This document shows positions 16,873 through 25,031 of a stretch of DNA of 64,000 nucleotides, one piece after another. Positions within the stretch are counted from its first letter, which is position 1. The number at the start of each line of letters is the position of its first letter. Made by a program: the position numbers and the translations under genes. Location: contig CAVPSX010000011.1 in assembly GCA_963708515.1 (NCBI GenBank), positions 1-64,000 of the forward strand, in the 5' to 3' direction. Under the pieces are notes generated by a model. It saw only the letters and a program-made list of their open reading frames with translations, made no database searches and was not told the origin of the DNA. Origin of the DNA: JAPLJM01 sp963708515. GTDB lineage: Bacteria > Desulfobacterota > Syntrophia > Syntrophales > Fen-1087.

Positions 16873-17408
16873 GCCCCGTTAAGGATGATGCGGCGCATGA
16901 GGTCCCAGTCGGCGTCGTTGTCCATACAGTCATATTTCGTGGTCAGAACCACCTGCGGAATGACCCGGCGGTCCCTGAGGTCGACGCCATTAAGGGTCAA
17001 CCGCGTCGATCTGAGTCCCCGTCCGATCTCGAAGCCGCAAGTTATGCCCAGGGCAGCCCGCAATTGCTTCCGGTCCGCCAGCCGTTTGGTAAACCCCATG
17101 CTCGGCGTGATGTAAAACTGCACGCCCCGTTCTTCGCAAAGCGCCTTGATTTCACCGCACTTACAGAGTTTGCAGTTGACGCAGAGGATGCCGTCTTCCT
17201 TGGAGAATTTTGCCGGGCATTTCCGACTGACCAGGCAATGGGGCAGCATGACCGCCTTGCTCGTTGCGGGTGTACGATTAAAAGACGCGCGGTAATACGC
17301 GTTGGCTGTCCATACCAGGTCGGATAGCGCCCCCTCCTTCGCAAAGAGCGACCGGATGGGAAACAGAATAAGGGTTCGCAGAAATTCAAATTTGGTTATG
17401 TCAGACAT
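16869..17408 (-). CDS. DUF116 family protein
   Basis: A 179-residue protein with cysteines grouped as LPHCLVSRKCPAKF, CVNCKLCKCG and ITCGFEIGRG. This spacing suits an iron-sulfur cluster or zinc site and matches the DUF116 family found in anaerobic bacteria and archaea. The N-terminal 30 residues are basic and hydrophobic and could lie at the membrane. It is the first gene of a coupled pair with the HI0933-type flavoprotein, suggesting a joint redox or modification role. No function is established. Confidence 0.7.
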   Translation of the reverse strand: MSDITKFEFLRTLILFPIRSLFAKEGALSDLVWTANAYYRASFNRTPATSKAVMLPHCLVSRKCPAKFSKEDGILCVNCKLCKCGEIKALCEERGVQFYITPSMGFTKRLADRKQLRAALGITCGFEIGRGLRSTRLTLNGVDLRDRRVIPQVVLTTKYDCMDNDADWDLMRRIILNGA

Positions 17409-17570
17409 CGCTGCGCGTCTAATAGATTGATTTTTATAACATCCAAGCGTTGTTGAGGCGGGACTCTACCGGAAAAAAGGAATGCCTGTCAAGAAAATAG
17501 CGATTTCTACCCAATATGGGCATTTTATCATTACATCAAATATTTAAGATTGCCCGGAGGTGAATTCACT

Positions 17571-17599
17571 TTGACAAGACAAACAATCTGTTTTATGGT
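17571..17599 (+). promoter_or_regulatory. sigma-70-type promoter of the lipid kinase gene
   Basis: TTGACA (17571-17576), a 17-base spacer and TATGGT (17594-17599): a perfect -35 and four of six matches at -10. It lies 54 bases before the start codon at 17653, in a 244-base gap that otherwise shows nothing. Confidence 0.5.
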
Positions 17600-17652
17600 C
17601 TGGTACGTCGACGACCAGGGTCATTGATCATTGCGGGAAAGGGACATTTCTG

Positions 17653-18582
17653 TTGCACTCGGAAAAAACGGCCTTTATAGTGAATCCTTCTTCTGGGAGC
17701 GGCTCAACCGGCCGGGAATGGCCTCGGATCGAGGCGATGGCGAAAGAGCATCTGGGGATCTTTGAAACCTGCATAACGACGGGGCCGGGCGACGCCACGC
17801 AACTGACCCGCAGGCAACTCCTGAGCGGCTGCAACCGCATTGTCTGTGTGGGCGGAGATGGAACCCTCAATGAGGTCGTCAACGGCTTTATGGATGAATC
17901 GGGCCCCATTCGACCGGAGGCCCTGCTGGGATTTCTGCCGAACGGGACGGGATGCGATTTCTGCCGGACCCTATGCAAAAAAACCAGCCTGGAGAATTCC
18001 CTGGACATGATCCGCTCGGGCCACGTTCGCACGATCGATCTGGGACGGGTCAAATTTCAGGATCACGCAGGGCGTTCATGCATCCGCTATTTCCACAACA
18101 TTACGAGCTTCGGCCTCGGCGGAGAAGTGGTTGACCGCGTCAACCATACGAGCAAGGCCTGCGGCCCTTTTCTGTCCTTCATCTGGGCAACCGTCGTTGG
18201 AATTTTCGTCTACGGTAAAAAACAAGTTCGTTTTCAAGTAGATGAGGGCCTTCCGCAGGATGTCACGATTATGAACATTGCTGTGGCAAACGGCCAATAC
18301 CACGGTGGGGGCATGCAGGTCGCACCCGATGCTCGCGTTGACGACGGGATCTTCCACATCACCGTGATCAGCGATCTGAGCCTGCCGGAAATCTTCTGGC
18401 ACCTTCCTAAACTCTATAACGGCAAAATCAAGACAATAAAAAAGGTATTCACCCTGACGGGCCGCAAGCTGATCGCCGCCTCGGAGCAGACAGTCCTGCT
18501 CGATGTGGACGGCGAGCAGCCTGGTCGTCTCCCTGTGGAAATCGAAATCGTTCCTGCTGCCATCCGTTTGATCATGTCGTGA
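17653..18582 (+). CDS. diacylglycerol/lipid kinase family protein (YegS-like)
   Basis: A 309-residue DAGK-catalytic-domain protein. The N-terminus reads AFIVNPSSGSGSTGREWP, then the nucleotide-binding signature VGGDGTLNEVVNGFM near residues 73-87 and GFLPNGTGCDFCRTL. The C-terminal half carries NGQYHGGGMQVAPDARVDDG, the usual lipid-kinase beta-sandwich motif, and DVDGEQPG. It probably phosphorylates a membrane lipid such as diacylglycerol or a related alcohol. The start is a TTG; AAAGGGA lies upstream and no better start keeps the conserved N-terminus. A sigma-70-type promoter precedes it. Confidence 0.85.
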   Translation: MHSEKTAFIVNPSSGSGSTGREWPRIEAMAKEHLGIFETCITTGPGDATQLTRRQLLSGCNRIVCVGGDGTLNEVVNGFMDESGPIRPEALLGFLPNGTGCDFCRTLCKKTSLENSLDMIRSGHVRTIDLGRVKFQDHAGRSCIRYFHNITSFGLGGEVVDRVNHTSKACGPFLSFIWATVVGIFVYGKKQVRFQVDEGLPQDVTIMNIAVANGQYHGGGMQVAPDARVDDGIFHITVISDLSLPEIFWHLPKLYNGKIKTIKKVFTLTGRKLIAASEQTVLLDVDGEQPGRLPVEIEIVPAAIRLIMS

Positions 18583-18874
18583 TGAATAATTCCCCACGGA
18601 CTGGGGAGTTGTGCTTCATTGATGCGGGTCTGCCCTGTCATAGACCTGTTCGTGATTCCAGTTTTTTATAATAATCCCAAATACTTATAACCAGCACATC
18701 CCTTATTGGCTTATGGTACGCAGCTTGCTTGCTCTTTACATGTGTGATTGCGCACCTTCGAAAGTGGATGCTGGCCACGGGCTTCAGGGATGGTCAAGGA
18801 CACGGTTTGAAACTGTTGAGAGCTCTGAAGATAACCCATCAGGATCAGGGCAATATCAAGACGGAGGGATTAAA

Positions 18875-19294
18875 GTGAGACGTTTCAGGTTTTTACTGGC
18901 GGGGTTGTCCCTGCTTTTTTGTGTGTGGGCTTTTGCCGCCGAACAGAAGGCCACACCTGCACCCGTGAAGGCAGTTCCCAGCAAAACCACGGCAGTAAAA
19001 ATAACGAAGATGAGAGCCCCGGGAACCATTCTGGAGATCACCGATTCAACACTGATCATCGAGCGAAAAGTCAAAGATAATGTGGAAAAAATGGAATTTA
19101 TTCTTGAAAAGCCGATGAAATTCAAAGCGGGCGATAAAGTTCGCGTCACTTATCTGGAAGACAAAGACAAGAAGATCGTCACTAGGATCGTTATGTCTGA
19201 TTTGAAAGAGAAAAAACCGGTTGTGCCGGGAAAGGAAACGAAACCGGTTGTGGGAAGCGCCGTTCCGGCAAGCACCGCACCGGCGGCTAAATGA
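18875..19294 (+). CDS. small exported protein, function unknown
   Basis: A GTG start at 18875, 5 nt after GGAGGG (18863-18868), begins a clear signal peptide (FRFLLAGLSLLFCVWAFAAE). The mature part is about 115 residues: a lysine/alanine/proline-rich linker, a compact region with GTILEITDSTLIIERKVKD and KFKAGDKVRVTYLEDKDKK that looks like a small beta-barrel of the DUF5666 or OB-like kind, and another Ala/Pro/Val-rich tail. An upstream reading frame reaches 18713, but the ribosome binding site and signal argue for the inner start. It is followed directly by a terminator and is probably monocistronic. Confidence 0.65.
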   Translation: MRRFRFLLAGLSLLFCVWAFAAEQKATPAPVKAVPSKTTAVKITKMRAPGTILEITDSTLIIERKVKDNVEKMEFILEKPMKFKAGDKVRVTYLEDKDKKIVTRIVMSDLKEKKPVVPGKETKPVVGSAVPASTAPAAK

Positions 19295-19320
19295 ACAACT
19301 GTGATTTTTATTGATCTTAC

Positions 19321-19357
19321 GGGGCAGGAAGAGATATAGTCTTTCTGCCCCTTTTTT
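19321..19357 (+). terminator. strong rho-independent terminator
   Basis: GGGGCAGGAAGA (19321-19332) pairs fully, with one G-T wobble, to TCTTTCTGCCCC (19340-19351) around GATATAG, followed by six T residues. It lies 27 bases after the small exported protein gene and separates it from the histidine kinase. Confidence 0.85.
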
Positions 19358-19370
19358 ATAGGAAATTCTC

Positions 19371-20873
19371 ATGACCCTGCGCATCCGCCTGATGATTCTG
19401 ACCATGCTTGGGCTGGCCATGACCATGGCCGTCTGGGGATGGATTCAGATCCGGGCGCTCGATAAGATCCTCATTGATCAGCAGACCAAAACCCTGACGG
19501 GACTCGCAGATACCGTCAGCACCTATTACCAGTTTTTTCCCACCCGACGGGGTCTGGCCGCCCTGGATCGTGCCCTGAAAGACCTCATCCAGGACAACGA
19601 AAATCTGGCCCGGATCGATATTTTTTCACTGAGCCGGACCAGCGTCGATTTTGTAGCAGGCGCCGGCCGCGTTCCCTATGAATGGCCTGAACTCACCGTG
19701 ATTAAAACCGATGAAACACGCAAACCCGAGTACATCAAACTGGACACCGACGACGGCCCCGCCCTGGGACTGCTGTACCCTGTCTCGAGCGACAAAAAGG
19801 ATGAAAAAGTCATCGTGGGAGTCATCGTCTTTTCCCAGGGAAACACTGAAATTCTCACACAGGCCAAAAACCTGCTGATGGTCAGCTCCACCGGGCTGCT
19901 GCTTGTGATTCTGATGATCCTCGCCATCAGTTACGGCTGGCTGATTGCGCGGCCCCTGAATGTCATCCTCCACACGATCGACGAATTTCAGGCGGGCAAC
20001 TATGTGCGGCGGATTCCATTCCGGCGGCGCGACGAATGGGGACAGTTAGCGGCACATTTTAATGAAATGGCCGATGAAGTGGAGCAGGTACTTGAGAAGA
20101 ACCTGGAATTGAACCGGCACCTCGAAGAACGGGTCCAGGAGGAGACGCTCCGAGCGGTGCAACTGCAGAAACAAGTCAATCAGCTCCAGCAGCTCACGGC
20201 ACTGGGTTATCTGACGGCGACGCTGGCCCATGATCTCGGGACACCGCTGCACTCGATCGCCGGGATGGCCCGGCTGCTGCTGGAGCGCGGGGAGTGGCCT
20301 CCCGACGTGAGACGGAAGATTGAGCTCATCGTGCAGCAGACAGAGCGGCTCAATACGGTTATTCAGAATGTCCGTCGCGCCACCCGTCCGCCGGAGCCGC
20401 ATTTCGAAACCCTGTCGGTGCAGGACCTCTTCAACGAAACTCTGCCGCTGGTTGAACCGCTCATGCAAAAATCCGGCATCGTTCTGCACGTGCTTGAAGA
20501 GCCGTGCATCCCGGAGATTTATGCGGATCGCTACCGGCTGCAGACTGCCCTGTTCAATCTGCTGCAGAATGCGGCGGAAGCCATGCCTGCAGGCGGCGAG
20601 GTTACCGTCTCCACCTTTTTCGACCCCCAGGAGAACGTCGTAGCCATCAGTGTCCGGGACAACGGCCCCGGTATTCCGGAAGAATTGATGTCCAGGATCT
20701 GCGAACCCTTTTTCAGCACCCACACCGAAGAGGGGATGCGCGGGCTGGGTCTGGCCATTGTTCAGGATATCATGAAAATCCACAGCGGCCGGATCGATAT
20801 CCGGAGCCGTCCCGGTGAAGGCACAAAAATCACACTCTATTTCCCCGTCGCGGCCCGCAGCGTCGCAGAATAG
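19371..20873 (+). CDS. membrane sensor histidine kinase (orphan)
   Basis: A 500-residue kinase. Helix 1 (about 5-27) and helix 2 (about 163-188, LLLVILMILAISYGWLIA) frame a periplasmic sensor domain. A HAMP segment (ARPLNVILHTIDEFQAGNY) and a coiled coil follow. The phospho-acceptor His lies in LTATLAHDLGTPLHSI. The ATPase domain has FNLLQNAAEAM (N box), VRDNGPGIPEE (G1), EPFFSTHTEEG and GLGLAIVQDIM (G2). No response regulator is adjacent: the gene starts 14 bases after a strong terminator and converges with etfA. The signal sensed is unknown. Confidence 0.88.
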   Translation: MTLRIRLMILTMLGLAMTMAVWGWIQIRALDKILIDQQTKTLTGLADTVSTYYQFFPTRRGLAALDRALKDLIQDNENLARIDIFSLSRTSVDFVAGAGRVPYEWPELTVIKTDETRKPEYIKLDTDDGPALGLLYPVSSDKKDEKVIVGVIVFSQGNTEILTQAKNLLMVSSTGLLLVILMILAISYGWLIARPLNVILHTIDEFQAGNYVRRIPFRRRDEWGQLAAHFNEMADEVEQVLEKNLELNRHLEERVQEETLRAVQLQKQVNQLQQLTALGYLTATLAHDLGTPLHSIAGMARLLLERGEWPPDVRRKIELIVQQTERLNTVIQNVRRATRPPEPHFETLSVQDLFNETLPLVEPLMQKSGIVLHVLEEPCIPEIYADRYRLQTALFNLLQNAAEAMPAGGEVTVSTFFDPQENVVAISVRDNGPGIPEELMSRICEPFFSTHTEEGMRGLGLAIVQDIMKIHSGRIDIRSRPGEGTKITLYFPVAARSVAE

Positions 20874-20898
20874 AAGGGCCATTGTCCGAAATGGCATG

Positions 20899-21894
20899 CT
20901 ACGAAAAATTCAACTTGCTTGCCTTTTCCAGCACCAACGGAATAAATGTGACCAGGTCTTCGACGATGCCGGCATCGGCGAACTGAAAGATTGCTGCCCG
21001 GGGGTCCGTGTTGATCGCCAGAATAAACCGGGAGCCGCGCATTCCGGCAATATGCTGGGCGGCGCCGGAGATGCCGCAGGCGATATAGAGCTTCGGTGCG
21101 ACAGTCCTGCCCGTCAGGCCGACCTGGTGCTTATGGTCCAGCCAGCCCAGGTCACAGACCGCCCGCGAACAGCCCACCGCGGATTTCGAGAAAAGACCGG
21201 CCAGTCGCCGGATCCATTCCAGATTTTCCTCGGCGCCGATCCCCCGACCGGCGGACACGATCACGTCGGCCAGCATAAGATCAAGATCCTGTGCCGCGAC
21301 AGGGCTCATACCCATCGCCCGGATTCTTTGCGGGTGGTCCGGGATCCTTAAAAATTGCACATGACCGGGCGAAGAACAGGATCCCTTCCGGGACGCCTCC
21401 TGCGCAGCGAACACCCCGGGCAGAACCGTAAGCACGGCCATATCCGTCTGCGGCGTGATATGCATCCTGATTTTTCCGTTGAAGATGGAACGGACAAAGC
21501 TGACGACGCCATTCTGCTGCTGGAAGCCTTCAGCCGCCGTGACGCAGGCTGCGCCAAGTCGAACGGCCAGTCCCGGCGCGAAATCACACCCCCGGGACGT
21601 ATGCGGAATGCAGATATATCGGGGTTTTTGCACCGCCAGCCAAGGCGCCAGAGCCGTCATCCACACCTCGGTATTGTAAAGCTCGAGTGCATCGTCCTCA
21701 AGCGCGAGGACGTCCATCCCGGTTTCATCCGCCAGGCCGCGTGCGGCTGCCTGAACCTCCCTTCCCGGCGCCACAATCCGGACCCGACCGGAGCCGCCTG
21801 CCGCAATCGCCCGCGCAAAGGCGATCACTTCATAAGTGACCGATAAGACCCGGCCGTCGGATAGTTCGGCAATGACAATGATTTCATCATTCAT
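20899..21894 (-). CDS. etfA: electron transfer flavoprotein, alpha subunit
   Basis: The FAD-binding subunit of an electron transfer flavoprotein, 331 residues. The C-terminal FAD signature is easy to read: VGLTGRTVAPKLYIACGISG, AAQHIAGMRGSRFILAINTD and PRAAIFQFADAGIVEDL. VIVSAGRGIGAEENLEWI is the other conserved FAD-contact stretch. EtfAB takes electrons from acyl-CoA or other dehydrogenases and passes them to a quinone reductase, or bifurcates; the sequence alone does not say which. It follows etfB by 82 bases on the same strand. No dehydrogenase is next to it. Confidence 0.9.
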   Translation of the reverse strand: MNDEIIVIAELSDGRVLSVTYEVIAFARAIAAGGSGRVRIVAPGREVQAAARGLADETGMDVLALEDDALELYNTEVWMTALAPWLAVQKPRYICIPHTSRGCDFAPGLAVRLGAACVTAAEGFQQQNGVVSFVRSIFNGKIRMHITPQTDMAVLTVLPGVFAAQEASRKGSCSSPGHVQFLRIPDHPQRIRAMGMSPVAAQDLDLMLADVIVSAGRGIGAEENLEWIRRLAGLFSKSAVGCSRAVCDLGWLDHKHQVGLTGRTVAPKLYIACGISGAAQHIAGMRGSRFILAINTDPRAAIFQFADAGIVEDLVTFIPLVLEKASKLNFS

Positions 21895-21976
21895 AAAAGC
21901 TCACCGTTTTTCGTACGCCGCAGTGACGAAGGATACGGCGTAACTTGAGCATCCGGACTTTTTACGAAGCCGTCCT

Positions 21977-22771
21977 CTATAATAAGGCGCGTTCCTTTAA
22001 TATCTGCAACAGCCTCTCCGCTTTTTCCGTGGGACTGCCTGACAGAATCATGCCCGTTTTCATCGGAGGCGGTTCTTCGAGCTTAACGATGCGCTCCCTG
22101 GGCCACGGTAAAGAAAAGGGGACGACTGCACCCTCCTGCCCAGCACCAATCGTGATCAGCGCCTGGGATCGCGCACGCAACACATGCGACAGCGCCGGAT
22201 AGCGGGGGCGATTGATGCCCGATTGAACCGTCAGCAGGGCCGGCAGTGTCACGTCAAAGGCTTCGCGGCGGCCGCCCTCCAGTTCACGCTCCACATGGAT
22301 CGTGCCGGGGAAAAGCGGCCATCGGACCGCCATGACTGCGGTGGTCCAGGGATATCCGAGAATTTCGGCAAGCATCGGTCCGACCTGCGCCTGCATGTCG
22401 TCCTCGGCCATGACGCCGGCCAGAATCAGATCGTAATGTTTGTCGCCGGCATAGGCCCCGATGAGCGAGGCGATTTCAAAGGGCGTCCGATAGCATTCGT
22501 CTCCCAGGACAAGATGGATGCCCTCATCGGCGCCCATTTCGAGCGCCTTGCGAACCGTCCCGGCAGCCCGCTCTGGACCTGCAGAGAGGGCATCGATGCG
22601 CGTCCCCGGAAATTTCTCCCGGATGCGCAGGGCCTCTTCGAGGGCGAACTCATCGAAGCGGTTCATGCGGAACAGCGCGCCTGGCATGGCATCGATTCCC
22701 CCTCCGGCGGCATCGATGCGGATGGGACCGTCGGAATCGAGAACCTGCTTGACACAGACAAGTATTCTCAT
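21977..22771 (-). CDS. etfB: electron transfer flavoprotein, beta subunit
   Basis: 264 residues from MRILVCVKQVLDSDG, the standard N-terminus of EtfB; an in-frame extension to 22828 runs through a repeat and is rejected. Family stretches are NRFDEFALEEALRIRE, SAGPERAAGTVRKALEMGAD, DLILAGVMAEDDMQAQVGPM and LPALLTVQSGINRPRYPAL. EtfB holds an AMP or a second flavin and clamps the dehydrogenase partner. First gene of etfBA. A dispersed hairpin repeat (22800-22833) separates it from the upstream hydrolase gene, so it may have its own promoter. Confidence 0.9.
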   Translation of the reverse strand: MRILVCVKQVLDSDGPIRIDAAGGGIDAMPGALFRMNRFDEFALEEALRIREKFPGTRIDALSAGPERAAGTVRKALEMGADEGIHLVLGDECYRTPFEIASLIGAYAGDKHYDLILAGVMAEDDMQAQVGPMLAEILGYPWTTAVMAVRWPLFPGTIHVERELEGGRREAFDVTLPALLTVQSGINRPRYPALSHVLRARSQALITIGAGQEGAVVPFSLPWPRERIVKLEEPPPMKTGMILSGSPTEKAERLLQILKERALL

Positions 22772-22799
22772 GCGGGCTAATCGTCCTTCTGAAACCATG

Positions 22800-22833
22800 G
22801 CAAAATGGCCTCGCTGTTTGCGAACCATTTTTC
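22800..22833. repeat. compact hairpin copy of the dispersed repeat
   Basis: The sequence reads AAAATGG, CCT, CGC, TGTTT, GCG, AA, CCATTTT, a nearly perfect hairpin. TTGCGAACCATTTTTC (22818-22833) is identical to 6762-6777. It lies in the 83-base gap between the hydrolase and etfB genes. Confidence 0.5.
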
Positions 22834-22854
22834 AGTTAAGATAAAACTCTTCTC

Positions 22855-23667
22855 CTACTTCAGGATCCGGTCGAGGGCGTCGCGGTACTGTCGGAAATCA
22901 GCCAGATTGTTATGACCGCCTTCTGGGACGGCGATCAATTCGTGTTTGGAACGGATCAGCTTGCTCAGTTGCTCGCTTTCATTGAAGGGAATGACGTTGT
23001 CATTCGTACCGTGAAAGAGATAGACCGGGCAGGAAACGTCTGCAATCCAATGATCTGTCCGCATGGGATATCGTACCAGCAGACTCAACAGCGGGGGTGG
23101 AACGAGGGGGTAGTAACGCGCCGCCATATTCAGCAGATTAAGACACGGCGACTCTAAAATGACCATGCGCGGCCGGTTCGTCCGGGCCAGATGGACCGCG
23201 ATGCCTGTTCCGATCGAACGGCCGTAGAGGATGATCTGGTTTTCGGGAAATATCTTTTTCACATGATTGAAGGCGGTCTGCGCATCATCGTGCAGCATCT
23301 TTTCACTTTCAATCCGGCCAGTGCTTTTCCCGAACCCGCGGTAATCCGGAATGACAATGTCGTGACCGCGCCGTGTAAAATCCGACGCCACGTCCCCCCA
23401 GCTCTTCAGACTTCCCGCATTCCCGTGAAAATACAGCACAATTCCCTTCGGCTTTGCCGCCCTGAAATGCAGAGCGTTGATCCGGGCACCGTCCACGGAC
23501 CAGTCCAGTTCATCGAAGCGCTCCGGAAAGGCAAACTTGAAGTCGGGCGGCAGCGCTTCGGGAGCAAAAATCATGTTTTCCTGTTTGAAATACATGAATC
23601 CGCCCGCCATCAGGATATAGATTGTAAGAGAAAGAAAAATATATCCGAAGATTTTCTTAATATTCAC
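22855..23667 (-). CDS. alpha/beta hydrolase (BEM46/YfhR-like, membrane-anchored)
   Basis: About 270 residues with one N-terminal membrane helix (GYIFLSLTIYILMAGGFMYF) and a cytoplasmic or periplasmic hydrolase domain. Motifs are YFHGNAGSLKSWG (oxyanion region), IPDYRGFGKSTG, the nucleophile elbow LYGRSIGTGIAVHLA and the C-terminal catalytic His in PEGGHNNL, with Asp in FHGTNDNVIPF. I choose the GTG at 23667, five bases after GGAGG; it overlaps the regulator stop (GTGA), so the hydrolase is coupled to the two-component operon. This makes an envelope- or lipid-related role plausible, but the substrate is unknown. Confidence 0.8.
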   Translation of the reverse strand: MNIKKIFGYIFLSLTIYILMAGGFMYFKQENMIFAPEALPPDFKFAFPERFDELDWSVDGARINALHFRAAKPKGIVLYFHGNAGSLKSWGDVASDFTRRGHDIVIPDYRGFGKSTGRIESEKMLHDDAQTAFNHVKKIFPENQIILYGRSIGTGIAVHLARTNRPRMVILESPCLNLLNMAARYYPLVPPPLLSLLVRYPMRTDHWIADVSCPVYLFHGTNDNVIPFNESEQLSKLIRSKHELIAVPEGGHNNLADFRQYRDALDRILK

Positions 23668-25031
23668 ATCAACCTCCATTTTTTCAGTTTCTGGTGCAGG
23701 GTGCGCCGCGTGATGCCGAGGCGGCGGGCCGCTTCGCTCTTGTTACCCTCGGCGGCTGCCAGGCTTTTGAGAATCGCAGCCTTTTCGACCTCTTCGAGCG
23801 GCGCTTCATCGTTGGGCATTGCGCCCGGTGTGGGCGGCAGCCCGGCCGCACTCTCCCCCGTCGAGATCAAGGGCAGCTCCGCCTCGTCGAGATATTCCGA
23901 CCGCGACAGAACGACGCCGCGCTCCACGGCATTCATCAATTCGCGGACATTGCCCGGCCAGGCGTAACGCAGCAGGCGGTCCATGGCCTGCGGCGTGAAT
24001 CCCTTGATGACCTTATGGTTCTTTTCGGCAAAATGCGCCAGGAAGTGCTGGGCCAGAAGCGGAATATCCTCCCGGCGGGATCTGAGCGGGGGCACGTGCA
24101 GTGTCACCACGTTCAGACGGTAATAGAGATCCTCGCGGAACCGGCCTGCCGCAATCGCCTGCAGCAGGTCGCGATTGGCGGCGGCAATGACCCGCGCATC
24201 CACCTTGAGGATCTCGTCGCCGCCCACACGCGTAATCTCCCGCTCCTGCAGGACCCTCAGCAATTTGACCTGCATGCCCAGGGACATCTCGCTGACCTCG
24301 TCCAGGAAGATGCTGCCGGCGCCGGCCTGGCGGAATTTGCCTTCCTTGCGGCGATCGGCGCCCGTGAAGGCCCCCCGTTCGTGTCCGAACAATTCCGACT
24401 CCAGCAGGGTTTCCGCAATGGCGGCGCAGTTGATCCGGATGAACGGGCCATCCTTGCGGAAGCTATTGTAATGGATGGCCCCGGCGATCATTTCCTTGCC
24501 CGTTCCAGACTCCCCCGTGATCAGGACCGTGGCCTCGGATGGCGCCGCCTGTGCCACTGTCTCGAGCAGGTTAATCATGGCCTCGGACCGGCCGATGAGA
24601 TTCCGCCGGTCGAAGCGGCTGCCCAAACGCTCGCGCAGCAGGCGGTTTTCCTCTTTCAGGCGGCTGTGATCCATGGCCCGTTCCAGGGTCAGGCGCAACT
24701 CATCAAAATCCAGCGGCTTGGTCAGGTAATCGTAGGCACCTTTTTTGAGGGCCTCCACGGCTGTTTCGACGGAGGCGTAGGCCGTCATGACAACGACCGG
24801 AATGGCCGGGTTGAACGCCTTGATTTGCGCAAGGGCCTCCAGGCCGGAGACCTTGACCATCCGGACATCCATGAGGATCAGGTCGAAAGGCCGCTTGCGC
24901 ACCTGCGCGATCGCCGCACTGCCGTCGTCAGCCTCGGCAATGGCATACCCCCAGCCGGATAGAAGGGTCTGCAGCATCGTCCGATGTGCCAGGTCGTCAT
25001 CGACTATCAGAATGGTTTCTTTGGGTTTCAT
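23664..25031 (-). CDS. sigma-54-dependent response regulator (NtrC/ZraR family)
   Basis: A 455-residue regulator with three domains. Receiver (1-120): LIVDDDLAHRT, phospho-acceptor Asp in DLILMDVRMV, Lys in TKPLDFDEL. AAA+ domain (about 140-375): Walker A ITGESGTGKEMIA, the sigma-54 contact loop ERGAFTGADRR, Walker B GSIFLDEVSEMS. C-terminal Fis-type HTH: EAARRLGITRRTLHQKLKKW. It activates sigma-54 promoters from distant enhancer sites. It follows the sensor gene with a 4-base overlap. A clear -24/-12 promoter with paired palindromes lies in the divergent region upstream of the sensor, in front of the ZraP-like gene, its likely target. Confidence 0.93.
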   Translation of the reverse strand: MKPKETILIVDDDLAHRTMLQTLLSGWGYAIAEADDGSAAIAQVRKRPFDLILMDVRMVKVSGLEALAQIKAFNPAIPVVVMTAYASVETAVEALKKGAYDYLTKPLDFDELRLTLERAMDHSRLKEENRLLRERLGSRFDRRNLIGRSEAMINLLETVAQAAPSEATVLITGESGTGKEMIAGAIHYNSFRKDGPFIRINCAAIAETLLESELFGHERGAFTGADRRKEGKFRQAGAGSIFLDEVSEMSLGMQVKLLRVLQEREITRVGGDEILKVDARVIAAANRDLLQAIAAGRFREDLYYRLNVVTLHVPPLRSRREDIPLLAQHFLAHFAEKNHKVIKGFTPQAMDRLLRYAWPGNVRELMNAVERGVVLSRSEYLDEAELPLISTGESAAGLPPTPGAMPNDEAPLEEVEKAAILKSLAAAEGNKSEAARRLGITRRTLHQKLKKWRLM

